Below, one piece after another: positions 15,011-23,143 of a stretch of 56,467 bases of DNA. Source of the stretch: CAYGVX01 sp964395545 (GTDB taxonomy: Archaea > Thermoproteota > Bathyarchaeia > Bathyarchaeales > SOJC01); contig CAYNAW010000002.1 in NCBI GenBank assembly GCA_964395545.1, positions 1 to 56,467 of the forward strand, given 5' to 3'. The position numbers and the translations under genes were made by a program. How positions within the stretch are numbered: position 1 is the first letter of the stretch; the number at the start of each line of letters is the position of its first letter. The notes beneath the pieces are model-generated. The model was given only the letters and a program-made list of their open reading frames with translations, was not told the DNA's origin and did no database searches.

Positions 15011-16897
15011 TCAGCGTAGGCCTTTTGGGTTGTGGCCGTTGAGTTCGAAGACGAAGTGGTGGATGTTGTTTGCGTTTTTGGGGAGCAGGAATATGAGTTC
15101 TGTCCTTTCTCCGGGAGCCATGTCGACTCTTTGCTCATCGTTGTGGGTCAGCAGTGCCTCTACTCGGCCGAGGTTGTTGTGCCATGCCAGGCGCAGCGCG
15201 CATTCATACCAGTTGTCTTGGGCGTCCACTGCGAAGAGCCTGGCTTGGTCGATGTGGCTGGTGTAGTTGTCGAGCTCTCTGAGGGAAAGCAGGCAGCGTC
15301 TGCCTACTGGGGTCAGGTGGCTCAGCCTGTAGTCGATTGTCACGTCCGAGTCGCCGTGGATGTTGAGCAGGCCCTCTTCGGCGTAGGCTCTCCCGTTCCA
15401 CGAGAACAAGGTGGGGCAGAACATGCCGCCCCCGCCACCTCCACCTGGTATGTAGACCCGTAAGGTCTTTGACGTTGTGACGTTTGCTCTGCCAATGAAG
15501 GTGCCATATTTACTGTATTCTTCATATTGGACACTGGTCCGCACGGTGAGGGTGTGGTCTATGTTGTTCAGGTCGGTGAATACCCAGTAGAACACTATAC
15601 CAAAAAAGGCGTCAACGGGGAATGACCTGTAGTTTGGCTCGTAGCCAAGCACTCGTGCGAAGTTAGCAACACCGTTCGGTTTGTTATCTTGTATTTCAGC
15701 CCCGGCTTTCTTAGCAGAAGCCGCCAAAACATCTGCTACTTCAATTACCACGAGTGTGCTACCCACAATAAATCCAGCAAGTTTAGTGATCCCTGAAGGA
15801 TCTGGAGCCAACTCCAATAGTAGCGTCGCTGTACCCGCGAGAGCAATCAAATACTGCATTTCAGAGTCTCCCTCTCCAGGGTCGGGCTTCAAGTAGACAT
15901 TGACCCCTCGGGTTGCATTTTCATGTTTTACAATGAAAACGTGTGAGTAGGCGTCATTTTCAACTATTTCAATGAATAGTCCTGTGATGACTGCGTAGCT
16001 GCCGTAAGAAGAAAGTTCAAATGCGGTGTTGCTGTTGAGGTTCAGGTAGTTGTAGGAGTTTCCCCGCTCGCCCAGTTGGTCTTCTATGCCGATTGTGGTC
16101 GGGTCGTCCAGTGTGACGCTTTGGTATTGGAACCATATCCTGCTCTGCCAGTAGTTTCCAGGGTCGTGGTACGTTTTCATATGCGCCGGTTCTATAATTA
16201 CTTGAAAAGGCGGCGGATGTCCATGGATGTCTGGGACGTTGTTCCAGCTTATGGCGAGGCAGCGGGCAGGGTTGTCCGGTGGGTGCTGGACTATTCCATA
16301 GGTCACTGACCCTCCTTGGTTCGGTTTGAGGTCTCGCCAGAAGGGGGCGACAAAGCTGTCTGGGTCGGTTTTGTCTGGTATCGCTGGAGAGTAATAGCGG
16401 TCAGTGCATGGTGCGTCGAAGAATAGTACGCCATTGCTGGAGACCCAAACACCCGCATACTCAGCGTCTCCTACTCCTCCATAGAATCGGAATTTAATCC
16501 CGTACCATCCCCAGGCGTCAACCCATTCTACAGCATCATCTCCTGGAGTAAGCTGATTAGACAAGTCGGAATGCCAACAGTAGCTGCTGCTGGACAACGT
16601 ATACTCAAGTATCCTCCTAGTATTGCCAGAGACCACGGTTTTGACTGTGAACCCATCTGCATTTTCAAATGGCCAAACATTGCCGTTCTCTTCATATTTG
16701 CATATCTGGATTCCTAAGCCTACTGAAGCTTTTCCATCGGTATTAGCGCCTTCAATACGTTTATTATCGTATACCACGTTTTGATTGGGTCTTTGGATTG
16801 ACCAGTCGTAAGCCCAAGTTCGTTGGATTGGAAACATCAACAACGACAGACCCAATAAGCATATTAAGAGAAAAACCATCGGCGAGCTTGCTTTCAA
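15011..16897 (-). CDS. Large secreted multidomain protein
   Basis: 628 residues with a signal peptide (hydrophobic residues 7-22, then RTWAYDW). A beta domain contains CKYEENGNVWPFENADGF (about residues 66-83). A nidogen/NIDO-like region has FFDAPCTDRYYSP, DSFVAPFWRDLKP and an IWFQYQ strand near residue 250. A membrane-like hydrophobic helix pair lies at about 355-400, and a run of seven glycines at about 484-491 introduces a C-terminal domain beginning CPTLFSWNGRAYAEEGLLNI. The last domain resembles cell-surface beta domains found in uncultured archaea. It is probably extracellular and involved in adhesion or matrix, but no activity can be named. Its ATG overlaps the stop of the upstream gene by 4 bp, so the two are translationally coupled. 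Confidence 0.8.
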   Translation of the reverse strand: MKASSPMVFLLICLLGLSLLMFPIQRTWAYDWSIQRPNQNVVYDNKRIEGANTDGKASVGLGIQICKYEENGNVWPFENADGFTVKTVVSGNTRRILEYTLSSSSYCWHSDLSNQLTPGDDAVEWVDAWGWYGIKFRFYGGVGDAEYAGVWVSSNGVLFFDAPCTDRYYSPAIPDKTDPDSFVAPFWRDLKPNQGGSVTYGIVQHPPDNPARCLAISWNNVPDIHGHPPPFQVIIEPAHMKTYHDPGNYWQSRIWFQYQSVTLDDPTTIGIEDQLGERGNSYNYLNLNSNTAFELSSYGSYAVITGLFIEIVENDAYSHVFIVKHENATRGVNVYLKPDPGEGDSEMQYLIALAGTATLLLELAPDPSGITKLAGFIVGSTLVVIEVADVLAASAKKAGAEIQDNKPNGVANFARVLGYEPNYRSFPVDAFFGIVFYWVFTDLNNIDHTLTVRTSVQYEEYSKYGTFIGRANVTTSKTLRVYIPGGGGGGGMFCPTLFSWNGRAYAEEGLLNIHGDSDVTIDYRLSHLTPVGRRCLLSLRELDNYTSHIDQARLFAVDAQDNWYECALRLAWHNNLGRVEALLTHNDEQRVDMAPGERTELIFLLPKNANNIHHFVFELNGHNPKGLR

Positions 16898-17577
16898 GCG
16901 ATAGCCGCCTCCAGTTGTATCGGCATGACTATTTCTCGGTAGGCTGCTCCATTGAAGTAGATAGTCTCCAACGTCACCGTCATTTCCTGGTCGATGGTGT
17001 TTTGGTCATAAAACACCCATAAAGGCCATATTTCTAGCCTAGAGTTGCCCGGTTGGCCTATTCCGAGAGCAGTAACAGAGGAAGTTGGCTCCAAATCCAC
17101 GATGTCTTTCAGGATAACATTGTGCAGGCGTATGGCCTCTGGATTCTTATGGACCGCAAGCGTAGCGTTGCTGTCGCCGATATAGAACCTTATGACAACT
17201 GAATGAACAAAGCCATTGCTGAGGTTAGCAGTTGCTGTCAGGCGCAAGTGAAAGCCGTCGCAACCTTCAAATGGCCAAACATTGCCGTTCTCCACATATT
17301 TGCATAGAGTAACGTTGAGCTCAATGAACGCTGAAGCATCTTGGTAGGTACTCTGTGTTCTATGAAAGATGGTTTCATCGTCCTGTGATGGTCGAAACGT
17401 TTTCCAGCTGACTGTTTCAACTTGCACAATCTCTGGCGTTAGCGGCTCTTGCAGAATCCCTGTGAACCTTGAGGTGGCGAGGAGGCTGATGGGGATGAGG
17501 ATTGACAGAAGCGCGGCGGAGACCCATTTCTTGTTTGAAATTTCCAAGCGATGCTCCCCTTCGAACAACGAATACAA
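16894..17577 (-). CDS. Secreted/anchored protein sharing a repeat with its neighbour
   Basis: 227 residues with an N-terminal membrane anchor or uncleaved signal (about 19-36). A beta-rich domain then includes CKYVENGNVWPFEGCDGFHL at about residue 92, the same motif as CKYEENGNVWPFENADGF in the downstream 628-residue protein. The two genes overlap by 4 bp and form an operon, so this is probably a small partner that shares a domain by duplication. A TWEX-type sugar-binding or protease motif is not seen. Function unknown; likely cell surface. A 27-bp block coding for the motif is identical in both genes (17266-17292 and 16664-16690). Confidence 0.75.
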   Translation of the reverse strand: MYSLFEGEHRLEISNKKWVSAALLSILIPISLLATSRFTGILQEPLTPEIVQVETVSWKTFRPSQDDETIFHRTQSTYQDASAFIELNVTLCKYVENGNVWPFEGCDGFHLRLTATANLSNGFVHSVVIRFYIGDSNATLAVHKNPEAIRLHNVILKDIVDLEPTSSVTALGIGQPGNSRLEIWPLWVFYDQNTIDQEMTVTLETIYFNGAAYREIVMPIQLEAAIA

Positions 17578-17635
17578 TATGAACGCACCTATATATGAAT
17601 TTATCGATTGAAAATTAGTGATTTGAAAACAGCCA

Positions 17636-18193
17636 TTATTGAGATAGAAATAGGGTTAGGGTTTCAACCACCGCCGCGGCCAAGAGCAGCAGCGCCACCA
17701 GAACGTAGAGGTAGGCACACTCCTTCACCGCCCGCCTCAGAGACTCCCACCTGGCCGTGCCCTCCTGCCCAATCCAGCTTGGCCGCAGCCACGACAACCC
17801 CAAGATGACTCCTGCGGCCCCGGCTAGAACGTAGCCTTCTCCCTCGAGCAGGATCGTCGGTAGGGCGGCGAGAAAGGCGGGTGTGGACAATCCGTTAAGT
17901 AGGGTTCCCCAGACGGCGGCGCGCCAAGCCAGCACGCCGACCGGCAGTGCAAAGAGCAGCAGGCCCGGCACGGTGAGCACCAAAAAGCTGCTTACAACCA
18001 GGTTTGAGGCAAAGATGGTCAAGAACGTGGCGCCAACGTCTCCCACCGCGCCTCGCTCATCACCCGACAGATAAGCCCCGCCCGTGGCCAAAGCGGCCGC
18101 AAAGACCCCGCCGAAGAAGACAGCGTTCAGCAAGGTGAAGAGCCAAAGCCGCCTCGAAAGCAAAGCAAACAGGGCACTGAAGAACTTCAACAA
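17636..18193 (-). CDS. SpoIIM/DUF95-like integral membrane protein
   Basis: 185 residues with about five membrane helices. The sequence FASNLVVSSFLVLTVPGLLL matches the first-helix signature of the SpoIIM/DUF95 family, whose archaeal members have a similar length. A later segment, LPTILLEGEGYVLAGAAGVI, resembles the family's conserved LxPHG.fE.pA turn with the His and Pro altered. In spore-forming bacteria SpoIIM belongs to a septal hydrolase complex; the archaeal role is unknown. The GC-rich composition (A/L/V-rich) differs from its neighbours and may indicate transfer. The start is the TTG-TTG pair at 18193. Confidence 0.7.
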   Translation of the reverse strand: MLKFFSALFALLSRRLWLFTLLNAVFFGGVFAAALATGGAYLSGDERGAVGDVGATFLTIFASNLVVSSFLVLTVPGLLLFALPVGVLAWRAAVWGTLLNGLSTPAFLAALPTILLEGEGYVLAGAAGVILGLSWLRPSWIGQEGTARWESLRRAVKECAYLYVLVALLLLAAAVVETLTLFLSQ

Positions 18194-18767
18194 TCGAGTT
18201 CCGTATCACATTGTTGAGCGATCTTGATAAAAAGCTTGCCCATATCGAACCCCTCGCGGCACACGGACACCCCGGGCTTCAAACGAAGAAGCGACGTGAG
18301 CAATGTGCGCGATGAGCATGAGGCACGCGGAGACAGGTCAGAATCTCCCCTACATATAGTCAGAATCCGACTGTGGAAAGCAATAGACCCACAGTGCCGC
18401 TTCGTACGTGTTGATGACTGTGAACAACCAAAGTGTCGCGCGGCGGCTGAAGAGCAGTGCGAAAACACCTCAGAAATACTGGTGTATTGTCAGATAAGGA
18501 TCACCTACGCCTCACATCGGTGGCAGGTGAACTGAGCAACAGTCCAAGACAATCTCAAGACTGAGAACCTCTGTGGAGGAACTGGGCGAAAAAGTTCGAG
18601 CAAGATTCTGAACATCAACCTTGTGCAGAACGCGTCAACACACACCTGCAACACCATGCTTCAGCAGCGGCAGAACACAAAGCTATCTGTCAGGGTTCAA
18701 ACCAAAACGCATTTCTTCACAAGCCCAAAGATATAGTGAGGCAGATCGCTTGTCTTTCAAACTTAGA
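18194..18767. other. Gene-poor interval
   Basis: Between the SpoIIM-like gene and pyrF there is no convincing gene. An open frame on the plus strand (18224-18535) contains RLWKAIDPQCRFVRVDDCEQ and four to five cysteines, and a 30-codon stretch near 18550-18600 reads SVEELGEKVRARF before a stop. Both may be fragments of decayed genes, but neither has a start with a ribosome-binding site or a recognisable family. A TATA-like AGATATAG (about 18729) near the right edge probably serves pyrF. Confidence 0.4.
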
Positions 18768-19520
18768 ATGGAACAAGCTTCAAGGAAGGCAGACTCCCGC
18801 GTTGTCCTCGCTCTGGATTTGCCCCCGAACGAACCCAAGAAACTGTTTCTAAGCGCCAAAGAAATTCTGGGAAAAACGCACTCGCATATCTGTGCGGTAA
18901 AACTCAACCACCACCTAACCCTGCCATTAGGGTTACTCGACAAAATAGGAGAACTGCTAGCCCAAGCCAGAGACTACGAACTGCCCACCATAATGGACTG
19001 CAAAGTCAACGACATAGGAAACACAAACCGAATAATAGCAGAATACTATTTTGAAGCAGGTTTCGACGCAGTGATAGCCAACCCCTTCGTCGGCTGGGAA
19101 GAAGGCTTACAGCCCGTCTTCGAAACTGCGGAGCAGATGAAGCGAGGGGTGATTCTGCTTGTCTATATGAGCCACAAAGGAGCGTGGGAAGGCTACGGAC
19201 AGAAGGTTGTCGCGGGAAAATCCGAAAGGGTCGTTCCCCAATACATAGGCTTTGCTGAAAAAGCACTGCAGTGGAAGGCGGACGGCGTAGTGGTCGGCGC
19301 CACGTACCCCGAAAGGATAAGAGAGGTGCAGTCGATTCTTGAAGACAAGGTGCCCATCTACGCGCCCGGCATCGGAGCACAGGGAGGCGGTGTGGAGGAA
19401 GCTGTTAGAAGTGGAGCAACATACCTGATTGTGGGCCGCGAGATTGCCCTTGCCAAAGATCCGGGAAAAGTGGCTGAAAAACTAAAGATTGCCGCTCAAA
19501 AAGCCTGTGAAGGGCACTGA
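18768..19520 (+). CDS. pyrF: Orotidine-5'-phosphate decarboxylase
   Basis: It removes CO2 from OMP to give UMP, the last step of pyrimidine synthesis. The TIM-barrel motifs are VVLALDLP (first strand Asp), CAVKLNHHL (catalytic Lys), TIMDCKVNDIGNTNRI (the D-x-K-x-x-D catalytic set), GVILLVYMSHKGA and YAPGIGAQGGGVEEAV (phosphate-binding loop). The product is about 250 residues. The frame is open to 18621, but ATG 18768 stands about 35 bp after a TATA-like element and starts the barrel; TTG 18750 is an alternative. Upstream codons look non-coding. It ends 24 bp before the convergent ribbon-helix-helix gene. Confidence 0.9.
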   Translation: MEQASRKADSRVVLALDLPPNEPKKLFLSAKEILGKTHSHICAVKLNHHLTLPLGLLDKIGELLAQARDYELPTIMDCKVNDIGNTNRIIAEYYFEAGFDAVIANPFVGWEEGLQPVFETAEQMKRGVILLVYMSHKGAWEGYGQKVVAGKSERVVPQYIGFAEKALQWKADGVVVGATYPERIREVQSILEDKVPIYAPGIGAQGGGVEEAVRSGATYLIVGREIALAKDPGKVAEKLKIAAQKACEGH

Positions 19521-19543
19521 GGGCATCATCGTGACGTAGACGG

Positions 19544-19699
19544 TCAGGGTCTCTCTTCTCTTGCCCAAAGCTCTTTCTTCAGCATATCCCTCACCGCAGA
19601 TCGAATGGCGGAGCTTCGACTCGGGTACATGTTGGCTCTTACAAGCTCGTCTAGGCCCTCTAAATAAGCTTCAGGCAACAAGACTGTTACTAGCTTCAC
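19544..19699 (-). CDS. Small ribbon-helix-helix transcriptional repressor
   Basis: A 51-residue protein, MKLVTVLLPEAYLEGLDELV followed by a short loop and YPSRSSAIRSAVRDMLKKEL. This is the full CopG/Arc-type fold: a beta strand with alternating charged/aliphatic residues, helix A, the turn at NMYPSR, and helix B. Dimers of this fold bind DNA through the paired strands. The start is GTG 19699, with AGGTGG 5 nt upstream. A tandem 11-bp repeat lies between TATA and start, the usual arrangement for autorepression. It is missed in gene scans because of its size and GTG start. Confidence 0.8.
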   Translation of the reverse strand: MKLVTVLLPEAYLEGLDELVRANMYPSRSSAIRSAVRDMLKKELWAREERP

Positions 19700-19713
19700 A
19701 CAGACCACCTGGA

Positions 19714-19735
19714 CATGTTATGTGCATGTTATGTA
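19714..19735 (-). promoter_or_regulatory. Tandem 11-bp repeats, likely RHH operator
   Basis: The top strand has catgttatgtg at 19714-19724 followed at once by catgttatgta at 19725-19735, ten of eleven bases identical and one DNA turn apart. The repeats cover the expected transcription start of the ribbon-helix-helix gene, which begins 15 bp away. Two adjacent half-turn-spaced sites are typical for cooperative RHH dimers. Confidence 0.55.
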
Positions 19736-19747
19736 GAGATATAATTT
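19736..19747 (-). promoter_or_regulatory. TATA-like box of the RHH gene
   Basis: AAATTATATCTC on the minus strand sits directly upstream of the tandem repeats, about 37-48 bp before the GTG start. Confidence 0.5.
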
Positions 19748-19864
19748 GCGCTTGTCTCCCGTATCACGCACCTTCTCCTCTTCGATGTGTATGCGCACGT
19801 GGCAAGGCTAGTGCAGTAGTCTTTTATAGCCTCTGGGACGTGATGTATGTTCGAGTGACCACAC

Positions 19865-20311
19865 GTGTCCGATTATGCATACGTCCTTCTCACGAAGGAA
19901 AAGTGGTGGAACAGGCGTGTCGCCCAAAGCAGAGCGGGCAAAAAAGTTCAAGCTTTCGTCCGCAAGAACGCGGTCGGTCCAACCCACGCGGCTTTGCTGC
20001 TCTTCTACGTGAATCATCCAGTGAGAGAAGTCAAAGGAGTGGGTGAGTTTGAAGAACGTGTGGTAGGCGATGTCGAAAATCTGTGGAACGCTTACAGCGA
20101 TGAAACAGTCTTCCAGTCTCACCATGAATATTTGGCCTTTATGCAGGGACGAAGCAAGGCGACTTTCATAAGGTTCAAGAACCTCCGTGAACTCCAACCG
20201 CCACTTCCCCTGACGCTTCTTCTCCAAACAATCGGAATCTCTCGATTGCCTCGGAATGGCAAATATTTAAACAGAGAAGCCGTAAACAAGCTAAAAGTGA
20301 GTGTGCCCTAG
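19865..20311 (+). CDS. Conserved PUA/EVE-like predicted RNA-binding protein
   Basis: 148 residues with an archaeal conserved layout: SDYAYVLLTKEKWWNRRV at the start, then VREVKGVGEFEERVVGDVEN, AYSDETVFQSHHEYLAFMQG and KATFIRFKNLRELQPP, and a C-terminal GISRLPRNGKYLN. The pattern (beta barrel with GxGxF/E and F/W residues that can cradle a modified base) fits the PUA/ASCH/EVE superfamily. I assign it by motif order and not by a confident family name. GTG 19865 is the start; a TATA-like CTTTTATAG (19818-19826) is 39 bp upstream. guaA follows immediately. Confidence 0.65.
   Translation: MSDYAYVLLTKEKWWNRRVAQSRAGKKVQAFVRKNAVGPTHAALLLFYVNHPVREVKGVGEFEERVVGDVENLWNAYSDETVFQSHHEYLAFMQGRSKATFIRFKNLRELQPPLPLTLLLQTIGISRLPRNGKYLNREAVNKLKVSVP
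20261..20271 (+). promoter_or_regulatory. Internal TATA-like box before guaA
   Basis: AAATATTTAAA lies inside the 3' end of the PUA-like gene, 41-51 bp before TTG 20312. This would allow separate transcription of the GMP synthase gene. Confidence 0.35.
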
Positions 20312-21511
20312 TTGGAGGCCTTTGACCCCAAAGACTTCGTTGAGCATCAAGTACAAAAGCTCAAGAAACTCGTAGGAAAGGAAAGGGCACTGATCGCCGT
20401 CTCAGGCGGTGTGGATAGCACTACATGCGCCGTACTCATCTACAGAGCGATAGGCACGAACCTCTTATGTGTCATACTCGACGACGCCTTCATGAGAGAG
20501 GGCGAACCCCAGCACATAGCCCAACTGGTTTCACAGCCGCCGTTGAATCTCCCGATGAAAGTGCTCAACGTTCAAGAGCAGTTTCTGAATGCACTCAGCG
20601 GGCTTGAGGAGGCGGAAGCAAAGAGGAAGGCTTTTCGAGAGACATTCTACAAGGTATTGGGCGAGACAGCCAAAAGAGAAGGATGCAAGTTTCTTGTTCA
20701 GGGCACAATAAAGGCTGACATTGAAGAGACAACTGGAGGCGTGAAAACCCAGCATAATGTCCTCGAGCAGATGGGAATCGACACGGTGAAGCATTACGGG
20801 TTCAAGCTGGTCGAACCGCTCGTCTCCCTCTACAAAGAACAAGTCCGCATGGTCGCGCGTTACCTTGGAGTTCCTGCCGAGATAGCTGAAAGACAGCCCT
20901 TCCCGGGTCCAGGCTTATCTGTTCGCGTCGTAGGCCACATCAGCAGAGACAAGCTGGCGTCGGAAAAGAAGGCAACAGCAATCGTGGAGGCAAAGCTTGC
21001 GAGACACGAACCTAGTCAGTATTTCGTCGCAATCCTCGACAACAAAGCCACCTCACACTCCTTCGGGACGCATTTGCAGGAGGTTGTGGCCCGCTTTCTC
21101 AACGTCCCATCGAGATACGTAACCTTCAAAGTTTTCGCGGCCAAAGCTACGGGCGTCAAGGAAGGCAAGAGACAGTACGGAGGAATCGCTGCCGTAAACG
21201 TGCAAACGGTGAACGGCAAGGTCCACAACCCGTCAATATCCAGCCTGGTGGCTCTTCAGTCGAAAATCACAACAGAAGACCCCTCGTTCACCCGGATACT
21301 CTACACCATAAAGGAGGCAACCGACGAAAAGCCCCACGTCGTCGCGTTACGAGCGGTTCAAACCAGGGATTTCCTGACAGCCACAGTCTCCGATATTCCT
21401 TGGAAGACGCTTAATGAGACAGCCGACGAAATACTCGAAGCCTGTCCCAACGTCCGCGCCGTGTACTACGACGTGACGCCCAAGCCTCCCGCGACCGTTG
21501 AAATGGAGTAG
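20312..21511 (+). CDS. guaAB: GMP synthase, ATP-pyrophosphatase subunit
   Basis: It converts XMP to GMP with ammonia delivered by a separate glutaminase subunit, which is not in this window. The PP-loop SGGVDSTT is at residues 31-38 and the ATP/XMP-binding FPGPGLSVRVVGH in the middle. The dimerisation domain ends with VVALRAVQTRDFLTA and YYDVTPKPPATVEME, the standard C-terminus. Archaeal subunits are about 310 residues; this one has 399, with an insertion of roughly 90 residues between the PP-ase domain and the C-terminal domain. It starts at TTG 20312, immediately after the stop of the preceding gene. Confidence 0.92.
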   Translation: MEAFDPKDFVEHQVQKLKKLVGKERALIAVSGGVDSTTCAVLIYRAIGTNLLCVILDDAFMREGEPQHIAQLVSQPPLNLPMKVLNVQEQFLNALSGLEEAEAKRKAFRETFYKVLGETAKREGCKFLVQGTIKADIEETTGGVKTQHNVLEQMGIDTVKHYGFKLVEPLVSLYKEQVRMVARYLGVPAEIAERQPFPGPGLSVRVVGHISRDKLASEKKATAIVEAKLARHEPSQYFVAILDNKATSHSFGTHLQEVVARFLNVPSRYVTFKVFAAKATGVKEGKRQYGGIAAVNVQTVNGKVHNPSISSLVALQSKITTEDPSFTRILYTIKEATDEKPHVVALRAVQTRDFLTATVSDIPWKTLNETADEILEACPNVRAVYYDVTPKPPATVEME

Positions 21512-21527
21512 GAAGGTGATATGAAGA

Positions 21528-21854
21528 ATGGTACTCGTCAGAGTCCAACGCATCGAATCCATCCGTGACCCCGAAGGAATGCTCGGAAAGCGCATAGAAC
21601 TCGTTGAAGAACGAAAAATACCCCGTTTCTCCATCCAGCCAGCTACCGAGGAAGCTAGAATGGTCCAAAGCGTGGTTCAAGCCCTGCAACAGCAGCTTCC
21701 CACACCCGCTATGCAGAGCGGCTTTAACCTCCCGAAGATTATTCTGTTCTTGACCGAACAGGAATACGATCAGCTTGGCATCAAGTTCGACGTGAACCAA
21801 GTATACGAGGTCAAACTCTCAGACCAGAGCATTAAATTCGACAAGGGACACTAA
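21528..21854 (+). CDS. Conserved small archaeal protein
   Basis: 108 residues. The N-terminus MVLVRVQRIESIRDPEGMLG and GKRIELVEERKIPR suggest a small beta domain, and FLTEQEYDQLGIKFDVNQVY forms the conserved C-terminal half. It might belong to the arcadin-1-like group linked to archaeal actins, but I cannot verify this and there is no actin gene nearby. AGGTGA lies 6 nt before ATG 21528. It follows guaA by 16 bp, so it is co-transcribed. Its tail overlaps the convergent gene at 21851 by 4 bp. Confidence 0.6.
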   Translation: MVLVRVQRIESIRDPEGMLGKRIELVEERKIPRFSIQPATEEARMVQSVVQALQQQLPTPAMQSGFNLPKIILFLTEQEYDQLGIKFDVNQVYEVKLSDQSIKFDKGH

Positions 21855-22177
21855 GCAGAGACCTGTGTTCCCTTCCGCATCATCGCCAGACGCGGGTAGC
21901 TCGGATGGAACGATAACACGAACATCATGTTCCGGATGGCTCTACAGACATCTTCCTCTCTCCAACTCTTGCCCCAGTCGCAGTAAACAGGAATCTCTTC
22001 TCCCGCGTCGCTTCTGTAGTAGACGTAGATGGACAGCATTTTCCTCCTTGAGGACAACTCGGTCTCAAGCTTCAGAGAACTCGCGACACGCAACACAGCA
22101 GATCCGACGACCCTTACACGCTCCGGGTTCTGCACGTTGGACATGTAGATCATGAATTTGCCGTTATTCTCGATCAC
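21851..22177 (-). CDS. Hypothetical protein
   Basis: 108 residues, mixed alpha/beta, with RRKMLSIYVYYRSDAGEEIP and CDWGKSWREEDVCRAIRNMM as its most distinctive stretches. I do not recognise a family. It has no signal peptide or membrane helix and only two cysteines. Codon use looks coding in this frame over the whole length and the opposite frames are weaker. It is convergent with the conserved gene at 21528, and its promoter would lie in the 22178-22355 interval. Confidence 0.5.
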   Translation of the reverse strand: MIENNGKFMIYMSNVQNPERVRVVGSAVLRVASSLKLETELSSRRKMLSIYVYYRSDAGEEIPVYCDWGKSWREEDVCRAIRNMMFVLSFHPSYPRLAMMRKGTQVSA

Positions 22178-22319
22178 CGTTTCTGGCCTCAGGAAAAACG
22201 GTCTCCCAAAGGAGCTATTAAAAGAAGCGCAGCAATGTCATCGGACCGCGCGGAGAGAGATGGGCGAAACTACTTGGACAAGAGTCTGAAGCTAAGAACC
22301 CTGAGTTCAGTAGGAACGG

Positions 22320-22338
22320 TTATCTTTCTCTAAGATAA
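22320..22338. promoter_or_regulatory. Inverted repeat before acylphosphatase
   Basis: TTATCT, seven bases, then AGATAA: a perfect 6-bp inverted repeat ending 17 bp before ATG 22356. It could be an operator or a small hairpin in the leader. Confidence 0.25.
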
Positions 22339-22355
22339 TCTGAAATCGGTTCTGG

Positions 22356-22631
22356 ATGAGAATTCGAGTACACGTATACCTCAGCGGACGAGTTCAAGGA
22401 GTCTTCTTTAGGTCAGAAACGCGTCAAGAAGCCAGACGACACCATGTGACGGGATGGGTTTTGAATCTCCCTGACGGACGGGTTGAGGCGGTTTTTGAGG
22501 GCGAGAAGGAAAACGTTGAGAAACTGGTTGCGTTCTGTAAGAAAGGCCCTGCAGGGGCGAACGTGACTGCCGTAGAAGTTGTGATGGAAAAGTACCGAGG
22601 CGAGTTCAAAGATTTTCAGTTAGTGTGGTAG
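22356..22631 (+). CDS. acyP: Acylphosphatase
   Basis: 91 residues, the normal size. The phosphate-binding loop and catalytic Arg appear in SGRVQGVFFRSETRQEA (GRVQGVxFR signature), the catalytic Asn in TGWVLNLPDGRVEAV, and the terminal FKDFQLVW strand is present. It hydrolyses carboxyl-phosphate bonds such as acetyl phosphate and 1,3-bisphosphoglycerate. The usual glycine in VQG-V is kept. It is a single gene; its stop is 12 bp from the convergent gene at 22644. Confidence 0.95.
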   Translation: MRIRVHVYLSGRVQGVFFRSETRQEARRHHVTGWVLNLPDGRVEAVFEGEKENVEKLVAFCKKGPAGANVTAVEVVMEKYRGEFKDFQLVW

Positions 22632-22643
22632 CTGAGCATCAGC

Positions 22644-23021
22644 CTATTTTGGGATTCTGAAGTGAGACTCCTTGCCCGCGCTTATGTACTCTCCGCCTGC
22701 CTCTCGCACGGCAGAGGCGATTTTGGCGAAATTCTCAGAGCCTAAGAATTGGCGAGGCTTTATCCATATGAATGCTCCTTTGTCTTCGAAGATCAGCAAG
22801 GCTTCCAAGTCTTTGGCAAACATCATCCTGACGTCTTCCACACGCTTTTCCGAGGGTTGGGCTGCCGAAGGCTCGGCCGCAGGAGTTGCAGTAGCGCGTG
22901 GGCTTGCTGTCTTAAGGGATTTTGATATGTCCTGCAAGTCTTCCGTAATTTTCTTCAATACATCTAAAACTTCACTCAGCCTTCGTAGCATTTCTTCACT
23001 AGTGGGTTTTGCGTCACTCAT
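22644..23021 (-). CDS. Coiled-coil protein with conserved C-terminal domain
   Basis: 125 residues in three parts. Residues 8-38 form an amphipathic helix with heptads (MLRRLSEVLDVLKKITEDLQ), residues 40-58 an Ala/Pro/Thr-rich linker, and residues 60-125 a compact alpha/beta domain (RMMFAKDLEALLIFEDKGAF, IKPRQFLGSENFAKIASAVR, a final FRIPK strand). The layout recurs in uncharacterised archaeal proteins; the compact domain may bind nucleic acid, but this is inference. The start ATG is at 23021, in the divergent space before rtcA. Confidence 0.6.
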   Translation of the reverse strand: MSDAKPTSEEMLRRLSEVLDVLKKITEDLQDISKSLKTASPRATATPAAEPSAAQPSEKRVEDVRMMFAKDLEALLIFEDKGAFIWIKPRQFLGSENFAKIASAVREAGGEYISAGKESHFRIPK

Positions 23022-23143
23022 CCATCTTCCTCCCTCATCCCTAGTGTATCCGCTTTAGTCCTTCATTTATTTTGCCCTGCGATGGAGCAGCGAGCAATAA
23101 TAAATAGTCTCCTTGGGCAATTTAGACATCCTGAGGGTAAAGG

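Noticed and set aside
18409..18451. Possible C/D box guide RNA (TTGATGA then CTGA)
   Set aside because: The two boxes occur but no guide match to rRNA or tRNA could be tested and there is no C'/D' pair; too weak.
18224..18535. Plus-strand open frame with RLWKAIDPQCRFV and several cysteines
   Set aside because: Some coding-like character, but no family, no promoter and no ribosome-binding site; described as part of a gene-poor interval.
22250..22320. Short open frame beginning MSSDRAERDGRNYLDKSLK
   Set aside because: 32 codons, no ribosome-binding site, no conservation visible.
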